Part shown: piece by piece, positions 55,245-64,000 of the stretch | Numbering within the stretch: position 1 is the first letter of the stretch | How the letters are laid out: each line of letters begins with the position of its first letter | Assembly: GCA_035457725.1 (NCBI GenBank) | Contig: DATIBC010000105.1 | Coordinates: 1 to 64,000 of the forward strand | Source of the DNA: DATFES01 sp035457725 | GTDB lineage: Bacteria > Pseudomonadota > Alphaproteobacteria > CACIAM-22H2 | Direction of reading: 5' to 3' | DNA length: 64,000 nucleotides | The notes under the pieces: model-generated | Told to the model about the DNA's origin: nothing | The model's database searches: none | Seen by the model: the letters and a program-made list of their open reading frames with translations, nothing else | Made by a program: the position numbers and the translations under genes

Positions 55245-56435
55245 ATGGCGACGAATGCAAGGCTTCCGCTCGTTCTCGCTTGCGCGGCGCTTGCGCTATC
55301 GGCGCTCGCCGCCGCCAGTGTCGCTGTCGACCGAGTTTCGCGCGCCGTCGTCATCCGCGATGCCGGCGAGGTCGCCTCGCCGCCGGCGGCCGTGGCGCCC
55401 GAGCATCTCGCGCAGATCATGTATCCGATCGATGGCGATGGCGACGGCGACCACGTCAACCAGATGATCAGCCTCGCGCACAACTGGGCCTGGGACGACG
55501 ATACCGGATGGTCGCGGCGCGATCCCGCCCGACCGTCGGTGGCGCTCACCGTCGAATCCTGGTACCGCGGTCTGGCCGAGCTCAATTTCGACATGCGGCC
55601 GCCGCGCGATCACGCGCCCTGGCCGGGCGGACGGCCGCTTGGCCTATTCGCGCGGCACGACGGCACCTACGCCAGCCTGTTCGTTGGCGGCAAGCCATAC
55701 AGCGTCGGCGCCGCCGGGATTCAACTTACCGGCGGCTTCGTCGCCGATCCGATCATCTGGATTTCCGAACCGCAGGGCCGCGACAATCCGACGCTGCTGC
55801 GCGTCGAGCGCGCCGACCGCGAAGCCAACATCGTGCTGGGCGGCGGCGCCGAGCCCTTCCTCAGCCTGGGCCTATCCGGCGCGCCGGCCGATCAGGCGGG
55901 CGAGGGCGTGATTCGCGTCTCGGGTTCGCCGGGAGGCGCACCGATCCTCTCCGCGAGCGGCGTGAGCGACGCCGGTACCGTTCTCGCCGTGCGCGCCTCC
56001 GCCGATGACGTTGCGCCGCGCGTGAGGCTGGCGGGCGACGGGCGGATCGAATGGAGCGGCGGCACGACGTCGCCCGACGTCGCGCTGTTGCGGACCGGAC
56101 CCGGACGCGTCCGCGTCGAAGGCGAACTCGCCACCGCGGCGCTCAGGATCGGCGACGGCAACGGCATTCGCGCCGTACGCCTGGTGTCGGTCGACATTGC
56201 GCCGGCGCCGATTCGCGGCGCCAGCGTGGCGGAGCAGGTGATCGCAGCGCCCGGCCTCAACAACGACGGCCTCATCATCGTCAATGGACCGGCGCAGCCA
56301 GCGGGCATCGGGGTTGCCGGCGCACGATTGGCGGAACGCGGCATGGTCGCCGTGTCGTTCTTCAACGTCAGGCCCGAGTCCGCGCGCCCCACCCGCGGCA
56401 AGTACGTTCTGCTCGCCGTCGAGATGGACGAATAG
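55245..56435 (+). CDS. Exported protein with Asp-Gly run and a tail-fibre-like segment, function unknown
   Basis: 396 aa from MATNARLPLVLACAALALS, with GAGGA upstream. A hydrophobic N-terminus to about 28 suggests export or anchoring. PIDGDGDGDH (61-70) resembles a calcium-binding loop. Residues about 258-300 (RVRLAGDGRIEWSGGTTSPD then LLRTGPGRVRVEGELATAAL) resemble the GxIEWGxGxxxPDxxLxR unit found in phage tail fibres and related adhesive or secreted proteins. I do not recognise the rest. Confidence 0.65.
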   Translation: MATNARLPLVLACAALALSALAAASVAVDRVSRAVVIRDAGEVASPPAAVAPEHLAQIMYPIDGDGDGDHVNQMISLAHNWAWDDDTGWSRRDPARPSVALTVESWYRGLAELNFDMRPPRDHAPWPGGRPLGLFARHDGTYASLFVGGKPYSVGAAGIQLTGGFVADPIIWISEPQGRDNPTLLRVERADREANIVLGGGAEPFLSLGLSGAPADQAGEGVIRVSGSPGGAPILSASGVSDAGTVLAVRASADDVAPRVRLAGDGRIEWSGGTTSPDVALLRTGPGRVRVEGELATAALRIGDGNGIRAVRLVSVDIAPAPIRGASVAEQVIAAPGLNNDGLIIVNGPAQPAGIGVAGARLAERGMVAVSFFNVRPESARPTRGKYVLLAVEMDE

Positions 56436-56470
56436 TCGCCGGACCCGCCGCGCGTATCGGCGTGGGCCGC

Positions 56471-56625
56471 CAGAGCGTTATACGCATCAGTGGAATCGCG
56501 TCGTGCGCCCTCATGGTTCGACAGGCTCACCATGAGGGCATCTTTATTCATCGATCCTCGCCCTGAGCCAGTCGAAGGGCGAGGCGTAAAACCGGCGATT
56601 CAACCTTGGCAGATCATACGTTAGG
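56471..56625. repeat. Dispersed intergenic repeat, copy 4 (best-preserved hairpin A)
   Basis: Starts CAGAGCGTTATACGC, similar to copy 1. Hairpin A (56507-56539) has perfect 11-bp arms around TCGACAGGCTC. Hairpin B (56556-56584) has perfect 9-bp arms around GAGCCAGTCGA, one base off the complement of loop A. The element lies downstream of the unknown exported protein and against the stop of the cyclase gene. Confidence 0.75.
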
Positions 56626-56643
56626 CTCGTGACGTCGAGGCGG

Positions 56644-58395
56644 TTACTCGGGCAGGCCTGCCTTCAGCACCGCCTCGCGGTGGTGCGCCAGATCGTCCGC
56701 TTGCTTGTAGTGCATCAGCGCGAGGTAATTCGTCGCGGTCAGGCCGGGCTCGCGTTTGAGCGCCTCCTCGACGTGCAGCCTCGCCACCGCCGCGTTGCCA
56801 AGCTCGGCGTAGCAGGCGGCGAACAACATGTGCTGCATGTGGTCGGGGCGGTTGACCCGCTTGAGGGCATCGACGGCGTCGGCGTAGCGATGGCCGACGA
56901 AATATGCCCGGGCGAGGTGGCTCCAGAAGCGCTCGGGGTGATAGGGATTGAGCCGCATCGCCTTCTTGATCCACTCGACGCCTTCCTCGGCTCGCCCGAG
57001 CCAGGTGAGAATCTCGCCCTGCTGGACGACGATCAGGTCGTTGTTGGGATTGAGGCTCAGCGCTCGCTCCTGGTGATACACCGCCTGGTCCAGATTGTTC
57101 TGCACGACGTTCACCGCGGCGAGAATGCGATGCACGTCGCTGTCATTGTCGTCGAGCGTCAGCGCCGCCTTGAGTTCGTCGATCATGGTGTTCCACGTCG
57201 CGCTGCGGTCGGTGGCCCAACCGTTCACCCAAGATTGGCCGAGCACGCAGGCGCGCCAGGCATGGGCATGCGCGTAGTTGGAATCGAGCTCGGTTGCTCG
57301 CTCCAGCATGCGCAGCGCCTGGAGATTGTCCTCGCGCGTCGAGCGGTGATGCAGAATTTTTCCCGCCAGAACGCACTCGTAGGCCGCCAGGTTGTCGACC
57401 GGCTTGCGCTTGGCGCGCTCCTGGGTCGCCGCCTCAAGACGGCCCGGAATCGTCGCGACGATGGTCGAGGTGATCTCGTCCTGGATGGCGAATATGTCCT
57501 GAAGGTCGCGGTCATAGCGCTCGGCCCACAGATGCTGATCGGCGGCGGCGTCGATGAGCTGCACGGTGACGCGCACGCGGTTTCCCGCCTTGCGCACGCT
57601 GCCCTCGACCACGTAGGCGACGCCGAACTCCTTGGCCACGTCGCGCACGTTGACCGCCTTGTTCTTGTAGACGAAGGCGGAATTGCGCGAAATCACCGTC
57701 AGGTCGCGAAACCGCGACAGCTCGGTGATGATGTCCTCGGTGATGCCGTCGACGAAAAACTCCTGCTCGGGATCGCCGCTCATGTTGACGAACGGCAGCA
57801 CGGCGATCGACGGCTTGATCGAGGCCGTATCCACGACTGTCCTCTTGGCTTCCACCTGCTGCGCGTGATCGAGCACCACGCGATAGACGTGGATCGGCCG
57901 GCCGATGTTCTTGACGCTCTGCTCGCCTAGATCCTCGAACCCGACGTCGACCTTCTCGAGCACCTGGTCGCGCACCGCGTTAGACACGCATATGCCGCCG
58001 GGATCGGCGAGATGCTCGAGGCGGGCGGCGATGTTGACGCCGTCGCCGAAGATGTCGTTGTCTTGGACGATGATGTCGCCGAGATTTACGCCGACACGGA
58101 ATTCGATGCGACGATCGGCGGCGACGTCGAGATTGCGCCGCGCCATCCGGCGTTGCACCTCGACCGCGCATCGCACCGCCTCGACGACGCTGGGGAACTC
58201 GACCAGCATGCCGTCGCCGGTAGTCTTGATGATGCGCCCCTTGGTCTTGGCGATCGCTGGGTCGATCAGTTCCAGGCGATGGGTCTTGAGGCGGGCGAGC
58301 GTTCCTGCCTCGTCGATCTCCATCAGCCGGCTGTAACCGACCATGTCGGCGGCGAGGATGGCGGAGAGGCGGCGGTCGACGGCGCGTTCTTTCAT
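56644..58395 (-). CDS. Class III adenylate/guanylate cyclase with TPR repeats
   Basis: 583 aa. The N-terminal cyclase domain has metal ligands D17 (LAADMVGYSRL) and D61 (KTTGDGML) and the transition-state helix IFGDGVNIAARLEHLADPGG; the substrate-recognition Lys of KTTGDG favours ATP. The middle (about 195-300) is a TolB/CadC-like N-terminal region (IAVLPFVNMSGDPEQEFFVDGITEDIITEL), followed by several TPRs in the last 250 residues. Such soluble cyclases are numerous in alphaproteobacteria and may be regulated through partner proteins bound to the TPRs. Confidence 0.9.
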   Translation of the reverse strand: MKERAVDRRLSAILAADMVGYSRLMEIDEAGTLARLKTHRLELIDPAIAKTKGRIIKTTGDGMLVEFPSVVEAVRCAVEVQRRMARRNLDVAADRRIEFRVGVNLGDIIVQDNDIFGDGVNIAARLEHLADPGGICVSNAVRDQVLEKVDVGFEDLGEQSVKNIGRPIHVYRVVLDHAQQVEAKRTVVDTASIKPSIAVLPFVNMSGDPEQEFFVDGITEDIITELSRFRDLTVISRNSAFVYKNKAVNVRDVAKEFGVAYVVEGSVRKAGNRVRVTVQLIDAAADQHLWAERYDRDLQDIFAIQDEITSTIVATIPGRLEAATQERAKRKPVDNLAAYECVLAGKILHHRSTREDNLQALRMLERATELDSNYAHAHAWRACVLGQSWVNGWATDRSATWNTMIDELKAALTLDDNDSDVHRILAAVNVVQNNLDQAVYHQERALSLNPNNDLIVVQQGEILTWLGRAEEGVEWIKKAMRLNPYHPERFWSHLARAYFVGHRYADAVDALKRVNRPDHMQHMLFAACYAELGNAAVARLHVEEALKREPGLTATNYLALMHYKQADDLAHHREAVLKAGLPE

Positions 58396-58490
58396 CGAGA
58401 TTTGCTCGTAGGCCCTCGTATTTGGAAGAAAATCACAACGAAGCGGTCTCCGAGACTATCACAGCGGACCGAAGACGGTAATTGCGCCGT

Positions 58491-59975
58491 TCAGGCCGTG
58501 TGCCGCTGGCGGCGCAGCAGTCGGCCGGCGCGTGGCGCTATGAAGCTGAGGACGATGATGGCGAAGAGGACGTCGACGATCGGCCGCGAGAAGAACAGCA
58601 ACCAGTTCTGGTCGAAGATGATCAGCGACTGCTTCAGCGTCTCCTCGACCAGCTTGCCGAGCACCAGGCCCATGATCAGCGGCGCCGGCGAGAAGCCATG
58701 ACGGCGGAACAGGTAGCCGACTACGCCGAAGATCAGCATGGTCCACACATCGACCATCGACTGGTTCGGACCATAGGTGCCGATGACCGCTAGGACGAAA
58801 ACGGCCGGCCACAGGTAGGCGTTGGGGATCAAGGTTACACGAGCGAACAGCTTCGCCGCGCCGAGGCCCATGACCAAGTAAAGCAGGTTGGCCGCCAACA
58901 TCGAGGCGAAAACAGCGTAGAGCAGCGTCGGCTGCTCGTTGAACAGGTGTGGGCCCGGCCGTACCCCCTGGATGATCATGCCGGCAAGGATGATGGCCGT
59001 CGTGGTGCTGCCGGGAATGCCCAGTGCCAGGGTCGGCACCATGGCGCCGCCGACTGCCGCATTGTTGGCCGCCTCTGGCCCGGCGACGCCTTCGATGGCG
59101 CCATGGCCGAACTCCTCCTTGTGTTTCGACCAACGCTTTGTTTCGTTGTAGCAGACCAGCGCCGCGGTGGTGGCGCCAAGCGCCGGCAGGATGCCGATGA
59201 ACGTGCCGAGCCCGCTCGACAGCACGATCGACTTGGCGCATTTCCTGAAATCCCCGCGGCTCGGTAGCCGGGCGGCGACGATCGCCAGCCGCTCGCGGAC
59301 AACATTGAGTTGGCTGGCCTGGGTGAGGAGCTCGCTGATCGCGAACAGCCCGGTCAGCACCGGAATGAATCCGACGCCGTCCGACAGCGCGTAGACGCCG
59401 AACGAAAACCGCTCCACGCCGGTGGTCAGGTCGAGGCCGACGGTGGCGATAAGCACGCCGAGCGCGCCGGAGATCAGGTTCTTGATCGGCGCGTCGGTGC
59501 CGACCGCGGCGATCATCGACAGTCCGAACAGCGCCAGCGCGAAATACTCCGGCGGGCCAAAATTGTAGGCCACGCGCGCCAGGAGCGGCGCTGCGATGAT
59601 GAGCACGACGACGCTGAAGATACCGCCGATCGTGCTCGCCACGGTCGACATGCCGAGCGCCCGGCCGGCCTCGCCTTTGGCGGCGAGCGGATAGCCGTCG
59701 AAGGCGGTCGCCGAGGCCGACGGATCGCCCGGCGAGTTGATCAGAATCGCGGCGATCGAGCCGCCATAATTGGAGGCACAGTAAATGGCGCCGAGAAACG
59801 AGATTGCCGCGACGGGATCCATGGTGACGGTGAGCGGCAGCAGCAGCGCCGTCGTCGTGCTGCCGCTGATCCCGGGAAGCGCCCCGACGACAACTCCAAG
59901 AACGGTGCCGGCGACGATGAGGGCGACGATGTACGGATCGCCCAGTATCGCCATGCCGCCGAGAAATCCGTCCAT
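58491..59975 (-). CDS. tctA: Tripartite tricarboxylate transporter large permease, TctA
   Basis: 494 aa. The TctA signature GTVLGVVVGALPGISGSTTTALLLPLTV and GIPGSTTTAIILAGMIIQGVRPGPHLF are complete, with about 12 membrane segments. It is the main channel for carboxylate import, fed by the binding protein. It follows tctB by 10 bp. Confidence 0.96.
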   Translation of the reverse strand: MDGFLGGMAILGDPYIVALIVAGTVLGVVVGALPGISGSTTTALLLPLTVTMDPVAAISFLGAIYCASNYGGSIAAILINSPGDPSASATAFDGYPLAAKGEAGRALGMSTVASTIGGIFSVVVLIIAAPLLARVAYNFGPPEYFALALFGLSMIAAVGTDAPIKNLISGALGVLIATVGLDLTTGVERFSFGVYALSDGVGFIPVLTGLFAISELLTQASQLNVVRERLAIVAARLPSRGDFRKCAKSIVLSSGLGTFIGILPALGATTAALVCYNETKRWSKHKEEFGHGAIEGVAGPEAANNAAVGGAMVPTLALGIPGSTTTAIILAGMIIQGVRPGPHLFNEQPTLLYAVFASMLAANLLYLVMGLGAAKLFARVTLIPNAYLWPAVFVLAVIGTYGPNQSMVDVWTMLIFGVVGYLFRRHGFSPAPLIMGLVLGKLVEETLKQSLIIFDQNWLLFFSRPIVDVLFAIIVLSFIAPRAGRLLRRQRHTA

Positions 59976-59985
59976 CGCCGGCGCC

Positions 59986-60492
59986 TTAAGACCAAAGTGC
60001 GCCGAGGAGCCCGGCCGGGAACAGGATTCCGAATCCGCGCACGAACACCGCCCAAATCACGAACACGGTAGCCCCCGCCGACGTCACGAGCGGCAGCAGA
60101 CGCCGCTCGCCCCACAGGCGTCCTAATCCGATCATGAACACGAAGCTCGCCGGCAACATGCCGAGGAACTCGTTGGCGATCATGAACCCGACAAGGACGA
60201 GGCCGGTGAGGATCACCATTGCCGGAACCGGCTCGCCCCGCTCCGGCGGCCGGGCACGTGCCTGCCAGGCGATCAGCCCGCACAACCCGAGAATGATCAG
60301 CAACACGAGGCGCGGAAACGCCTCGGCTCCCATGCCTTGGGCAATGCCCTCGGGTACCGACTCGAAATCGTAGGTGGCGGCAAAGGCGGCGAGGCAGACA
60401 ACGCCGATCGCCAACGCGACAGCGATATCGGCGTGGACACGCGGGCGGCGCGGCGAGGTCGCCGCGCCACCGCGGAGCGGCAGAAGGGGCAA
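59986..60492 (-). CDS. tctB: Tripartite tricarboxylate transporter small permease, TctB
   Basis: 168 aa with four hydrophobic segments in TctB order and FGILFPAGLLGALW near the end. The start is a TTG at 60492 with only a weak site, 15 bp after tctC; an internal start is possible. Together with TctA it forms the membrane unit. Confidence 0.88.
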   Translation of the reverse strand: MPLLPLRGGAATSPRRPRVHADIAVALAIGVVCLAAFAATYDFESVPEGIAQGMGAEAFPRLVLLIILGLCGLIAWQARARPPERGEPVPAMVILTGLVLVGFMIANEFLGMLPASFVFMIGLGRLWGERRLLPLVTSAGATVFVIWAVFVRGFGILFPAGLLGALWS

Positions 60493-60507
60493 GAGCGCTC
60501 GCTCGCG

Positions 60508-61512
60508 CTACTTAAGCAGCCCAAGCGTTTCGAGCGCTTCGCGCCCATCGGCGTGGAATCTGTCGATCTGCGCCTGCCACTCGGCGCGCCCGACGACGCT
60601 GGTCGGCGACTGGCCCGACCCCGTGAGATAGGAGTCGAAGATCTTGCCCTTCATCGCCTTGACCAGGCCGTCCTCGAGTATCTTGAGGCGATCCTCGGGC
60701 GTTCCCTTGAGGGCGATGAACCCGCGCACGGTCGAATAGTGCGCCTTGACGCCGAGCTCATCGGAGGTCGGCGTGTCGGGCAGCGCGCTGACGCGTTGCG
60801 GCGCGAGCGTGATCAGCGTGCGCACCTCGCCGGCTTTGATCTGCGACTCCGCCTCGGCGAAGTTGAGTATCCCGGCGTCGACGTTGCCGCCGACCAGGTT
60901 GATGACGATGTCGCCGCCGCCGCGAAACGGCACGATTGTCGGCTTCTGCAACCCGAACTGCTTGGCAAAGCCGAGCGTGGCGATATGGTCGACGCCGCCG
61001 ATCTGTGTGGCGCCGATCTTCATGCCCTGCGTCTTGGCCGCGGCGAGGAACTCTTGCGCGGTTTTGTAAGGGCTCTTGGCGCTGACCATGATGATCTGCG
61101 GATCGTCAGTGGCGCGCGCGATGGCGACGAAATCCTCATAGGGGACCGGCGGCGTCTTGCTGCGGATGACCGTGAGTATGTGCGTCTGGGTGATCAGCAG
61201 AATCGTATGCCCGTCGCGCGGCCGGCTCGCCGCATAAGCGAGCGCCGCCGCCCCGCTGCCGCCCGTGCGGTTGGCGACGACGAGCTCGACGCCAAGCTTG
61301 CCGGGCGCCTCGACCATCATCATGCGCGCCGTGATGTCGGTACCGCCGCCGACGCCGGCGTGGGTGACGACCTCGATCGGCTTCGAGGGAAACTTCTCCT
61401 GCCCAAACGCGGGCCAGCCCGCCCCGGCTACTCCGGCGAGCGCCGTCGCGCCGCCGACGAAACCGCGCCTCGACACCAGGAAGCGCTGCTTGTTCCCGCG
61501 GATGATCGTCAT
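60508..61512 (-). CDS. tctC: Tripartite tricarboxylate transporter binding protein, TctC/Bug family
   Basis: 334 aa from MTIIRGNKQRFLVSRRGF, with GGGAGAAGG upstream. SRRGFVGGA with a following hydrophobic stretch is a Tat-type signal peptide ending about residue 34. Bug-family core: KPIEVVTHAGVGGGTDITARMM, GSGAAALAYAASRP, GATQIGGVDHIAT. The ligand is probably a carboxylate; no motif tells which. Its gene follows a GntR regulator gene by 48 bp. Confidence 0.93.
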   Translation of the reverse strand: MTIIRGNKQRFLVSRRGFVGGATALAGVAGAGWPAFGQEKFPSKPIEVVTHAGVGGGTDITARMMMVEAPGKLGVELVVANRTGGSGAAALAYAASRPRDGHTILLITQTHILTVIRSKTPPVPYEDFVAIARATDDPQIIMVSAKSPYKTAQEFLAAAKTQGMKIGATQIGGVDHIATLGFAKQFGLQKPTIVPFRGGGDIVINLVGGNVDAGILNFAEAESQIKAGEVRTLITLAPQRVSALPDTPTSDELGVKAHYSTVRGFIALKGTPEDRLKILEDGLVKAMKGKIFDSYLTGSGQSPTSVVGRAEWQAQIDRFHADGREALETLGLLK

Positions 61513-61560
61513 TTCCTTCTCCCTCGCTTTATGCGGCACTGGCGCGCCGCGGTTTGTCGT

Positions 61561-62259
61561 TCAAGTCGTCGGCCGCTCCGGCCCGCCGATTGCCGCCAGG
61601 AACCGCCGCTTGCCGGCCAGCACATGCGCCTCGCCCAGCTTGCGCGCCTGACTGGCGCGACCCGCGACGATCGCTTCGACGATGCGGCGATGCTCGGCGT
61701 TCGATTGCGCCATGTTGACGTTGGATGAAAGCGCGCGGCGACGGAACAGGTGCGCCTCCTTGACCAGGCTGGCATAAATGGCGGCGAGGCGCGTGCTATC
61801 GGCGAAGCCGATCAGCGTTTCGTGGAATTCAAGGTTGAGCGGATAATACGCCGAAGCGTCGGCGTCGCGCCGCACGTCGTCCATTCGCTTGACCAGGTGC
61901 AGCAGGATCTTGAGCCGTCCGGGGTCGCGCCGCGCGGCGACGCGCTGGCAGGCCAGCCCGAACATCAACGCCCGCAGGTCATAGATCTCGCTTGCCTCGG
62001 CGAGACCGATTTCGCGTACGAAGGCGCCGCGATTAACCACCAGCTTGACCAGGCCCGCCTTCTCGAGGCCGCGCGTCGCTTCGCGGATCGGCCCGCGGCT
62101 GACGCCGAGCCGCGCGGCGAGCGCGTTCTCGTTGAGCCGCTCGCCTGCCTTGAGGTCGCCGTCGAGGATGAGACGTTCGATTTCTTGTTGGACCAGCGTC
62201 GCCAGCGAATGGCTGCGACGCATCTCGAGCGCGGCCGCGGCGTCTTTCGAGATCAGCAT
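61561..62259 (-). CDS. GntR family regulator, FadR/FCD subfamily
   Basis: 232 aa. Winged helix at about 17-75 (LILDGDLKAGERLNENALAARLGVSRGPIREATRGLEKAGLV) and the FCD ligand/metal domain with NLEFHETL and AEHRRIVEAI histidines. It heads the tctCBA operon and is divergent from a CoA-transferase gene, so it probably controls both in response to the transported acid or its CoA ester. Confidence 0.92.
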   Translation of the reverse strand: MLISKDAAAALEMRRSHSLATLVQQEIERLILDGDLKAGERLNENALAARLGVSRGPIREATRGLEKAGLVKLVVNRGAFVREIGLAEASEIYDLRALMFGLACQRVAARRDPGRLKILLHLVKRMDDVRRDADASAYYPLNLEFHETLIGFADSTRLAAIYASLVKEAHLFRRRALSSNVNMAQSNAEHRRIVEAIVAGRASQARKLGEAHVLAGKRRFLAAIGGPERPTT

Positions 62260-62285
62260 AGAAACAGGTTGACGCAGCCCTGCAG

Positions 62286-62297
62286 ATTGTCAACAGT
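62286..62297. promoter_or_regulatory. Candidate GntR operator
   Basis: ATTGTCAACAGT is a near-perfect palindrome (one mismatch) of the TTGT-N2-ACAA type bound by FCD regulators. It lies in the 72-bp gap between the divergent GntR and CoA-transferase starts, where it could control both promoters. Confidence 0.4.
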
Positions 62298-62331
62298 TTT
62301 CACCTTGTCGCCGCATCGCACGGAGCCGACA

Positions 62332-63525
62332 TTGGGCTACCAGCCCGCATCATCCGCCTTGGCGCGCTTCACCGTGATCGATCTGACGCGCGTGCGCGCC
62401 GGCCCGACGGCGGTGCGCCAGCTCGCCGATTGGGGCGCGCGCGTGATCAAGATCGAGATGCCCGAAGGGCTGGAGCCCGGCGACGCCCCGGGCGGGCCAC
62501 GCCATGGCTCCGACTTCCAGAATCTGCACCGCAACAAACGCAGCCTGACGCTCAATCTCAAGACGCCAGAGGGCGTCGCGGTGCTGAAACGCATGGTCGC
62601 CAAAGCAGACGTCGTGGTCGAGAATTATCGCCCCGACGTCAAGCACCGGCTCGGCGTCGACTACGAATCACTTTCCGCGGTCAATCCGCGCATCGTCTAC
62701 GCCAGCATCTCCGGCTTCGGGCAGGTTGGTCCCTACCGCGATCGGCCCGGCTTCGACCAGATCGCCCAAGGAATGGGCGGCCTGATGTCGATCACCGGCC
62801 TGCCGGGCCAGGGCCCGGTGCGGGTGGGCATTCCCATCGCCGACCTCTGCGCCGGGCTGCTTTGCGCGCACGGAATTTTGGTGGCGCTGCTCGAGCGCGA
62901 GGCGTCGGGTAAAGGCCAGTGGGTGCACACTTCCTTGCTGCAGGCGCAGATTTTCATGCTCGACTTCCAGGCGGCGCGCTGGCTGGTTGAGCGTGAGGTA
63001 CCCAAACAGGCCGGCAATAACCATCCGACCAGCATCCCGACCGGCGTCTTCGCCACCAAGGATGGCTACATCAACATCGCCGTCACCGGACAGAAGATCT
63101 GGGAGCGATTTTGCCGCGCCATCGGCGCGGACGGGCTCGTGACACGGGCCGAGTACGCGCGCGCCGCCGATCGCTCGAAAAATCGCGACGCCCTCAACCG
63201 CGAAATCGGCGAGCGCCTGAAGAACGGCGCATCGGCTGAGTGGATCGATGCGCTCAACACGGCGGGCGTGCCATGCGGACCGATCTATTCGATCGACCAG
63301 GTCTTCTCGGATCCGCAAGTCGCGACGCTGCCGACGACGGGCGCGGTGCGTTCGCCGAAGCTGGGCGATATCGCGCTCGTGGCGCAGGCGGTGACGTTGA
63401 CCCGCACGCCGAGCAAGATCGCCGCTCCGCCTCCAGAATGTGGCGAGCATAGCGACGAGGTGCTCGCCGAATTCGGTTACGGCCCAGCCGAGATCGCCGA
63501 TTTGCGGGCGCGTCAGATCGTTTGA
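62332..63525 (+). CDS. Family III CoA-transferase (CaiB/BaiF)
   Basis: 397 aa from the TTG at 62332, with CGGAG upstream. The frame is open far upstream over the GntR gene, which is not coding. Family motifs: GARVIKIEMPEGLEPGD, NLHRNKRSLTLNLKTPEG, and the active-site Asp in GIPIADLCAG. It moves CoA from one acyl-CoA to a free acid, so it may activate the carboxylate imported by TctCBA. Confidence 0.9.
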   Translation: MGYQPASSALARFTVIDLTRVRAGPTAVRQLADWGARVIKIEMPEGLEPGDAPGGPRHGSDFQNLHRNKRSLTLNLKTPEGVAVLKRMVAKADVVVENYRPDVKHRLGVDYESLSAVNPRIVYASISGFGQVGPYRDRPGFDQIAQGMGGLMSITGLPGQGPVRVGIPIADLCAGLLCAHGILVALLEREASGKGQWVHTSLLQAQIFMLDFQAARWLVEREVPKQAGNNHPTSIPTGVFATKDGYINIAVTGQKIWERFCRAIGADGLVTRAEYARAADRSKNRDALNREIGERLKNGASAEWIDALNTAGVPCGPIYSIDQVFSDPQVATLPTTGAVRSPKLGDIALVAQAVTLTRTPSKIAAPPPECGEHSDEVLAEFGYGPAEIADLRARQIV

Positions 63526-63549
63526 TCGCGCGCACGAGGAAGGAGCTCC

Positions 63550-64000
63550 ATGGCGACCGATAAGATGATTCAGCGCAAGGACGCCGGTGTCGGCTGGCTG
63601 ATCTTCAACAACCCGGCCAAACTCAACGCCGTGTCGTTCGAGATGTGGCAGGCGACGCACGAAATTCTCGACGATTTCGCGCGCGATCCGGCGGTGCGCG
63701 TCGTCGTCGTGCGCGGCGCTGGCGGCAAGGCGTTCGTCTCCGGCGCCGACATCTCGAAGTTTGAGGACGAGCGCGCCGAGGCCGAGGCGGTGGAGCGCTA
63801 CAACGCCAACAGCGAGAAGGCGTACGTGGCCTTGCTCAATCACGCCAAGCCGACCATCGCCATGATCGAGGGATACTGCATCGGCGGCGGCGCCGGGCTT
63901 GCCGTGTGCTGCGACTTGCGCATCGCCGCCGAGGACGCGCGCTTCGCCATCCCGGCGGCCAAATTGGGTCTTGGCTATGGGTTGAGCCGGCTGCGCCGGC
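63550..64000 (+). CDS. Enoyl-CoA hydratase/isomerase (crotonase) family, 3' end outside window
   Basis: 150 residues visible from the ATG at 63550, with AAGGAG directly upstream. Crotonase features: GWLIFNNPAKLNAVSFEM, the oxyanion-hole segment FVSGADISKFEDER and IEGYCIGGGAGLAVCCDLRIAAEDARFAIPAAKLGLGY. It lies 24 bp after the CoA-transferase, so the two should act in sequence on an acyl-CoA. Confidence 0.92.
   Translation, partial: MATDKMIQRKDAGVGWLIFNNPAKLNAVSFEMWQATHEILDDFARDPAVRVVVVRGAGGKAFVSGADISKFEDERAEAEAVERYNANSEKAYVALLNHAKPTIAMIEGYCIGGGAGLAVCCDLRIAAEDARFAIPAAKLGLGYGLSRLRR

Overview
The window is high-GC, densely coded DNA from a proteobacterium, most likely an alphaproteobacterium. 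This rests on gene content only: a complete System I cytochrome c maturation operon (ccmABCDEFGHI), acnA and a DUF1223 gene close to it, a sigma-32 type factor with the RpoH box, CarD and FdxA, many Liv-type and tripartite-tricarboxylate transporter genes, and short hairpin repeats of an alphaproteobacterial kind. The order (Rhodospirillales or Rhizobiales like) cannot be settled from the sequence. No rRNA, CRISPR array, recognisable transposase or integrase is present. One tRNA gene (Arg, CCU anticodon) is.

Layout. 1-3585: a D-aminoacylase-type amidohydrolase (cut by the window edge), a peroxiredoxin-like/2OG-Fe(II) oxygenase fusion, and a divergent mandelate-racemase-type enolase. 3600-4831: a HigBA-like toxin-antitoxin pair whose toxin appears frameshifted near its end, an AT-rich stretch with operator-like palindromes, and a DUF4926 protein. 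5007-12239 (minus): ccmA to ccmI, tightly overlapped. 12505-26144 (minus): phenylacetate-CoA ligase, livF, a substrate-binding protein, then five unrelated genes (cytochrome c, Bcr-type efflux, old yellow enzyme, GST, beta-propeller protein), then livM, livH, livG and a long-chain acyl-CoA ligase. This looks like one conserved aromatic/fatty-acid uptake and activation cluster split by a 4.7-kb block.

26854-40165: aconitase, DUF1223 protein, a kynBUA tryptophan-degradation operon, a DUF4126 membrane protein, an MFS carrier, a PhyH-type oxygenase, a cyclase-like/SRPBCC fusion and a type II NADH dehydrogenase. 40215-53720: htpG behind a good sigma-32 promoter, a SUV3/MgpS-type helicase with an Hsp15-like gene, terC-usp-terC, fdxA, carD, a phosphatase homologue without its catalytic residues, rpoH, an M48 lipoprotein protease with a nuclease-like partner, and prolyl aminopeptidase. 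53863-64000: PagL-like lipid A deacylase, tRNA-Arg, RidA-like protein, a secreted protein with a tail-fibre-like segment, a class III cyclase with TPRs, GntR-tctCBA, and a divergent CoA-transferase/crotonase pair cut by the window end.

Four copies of a 130-155 bp intergenic repeat (about 4862, 13778, 30972, 56471) share end sequences; the best copies carry two hairpins whose 11-nt loops are complementary. Main themes: cytochrome c biogenesis and respiration, import and CoA activation of organic acids, tryptophan catabolism, and stress/heat-shock control (RpoH, HtpG, Hsp15-like, CarD, USP).
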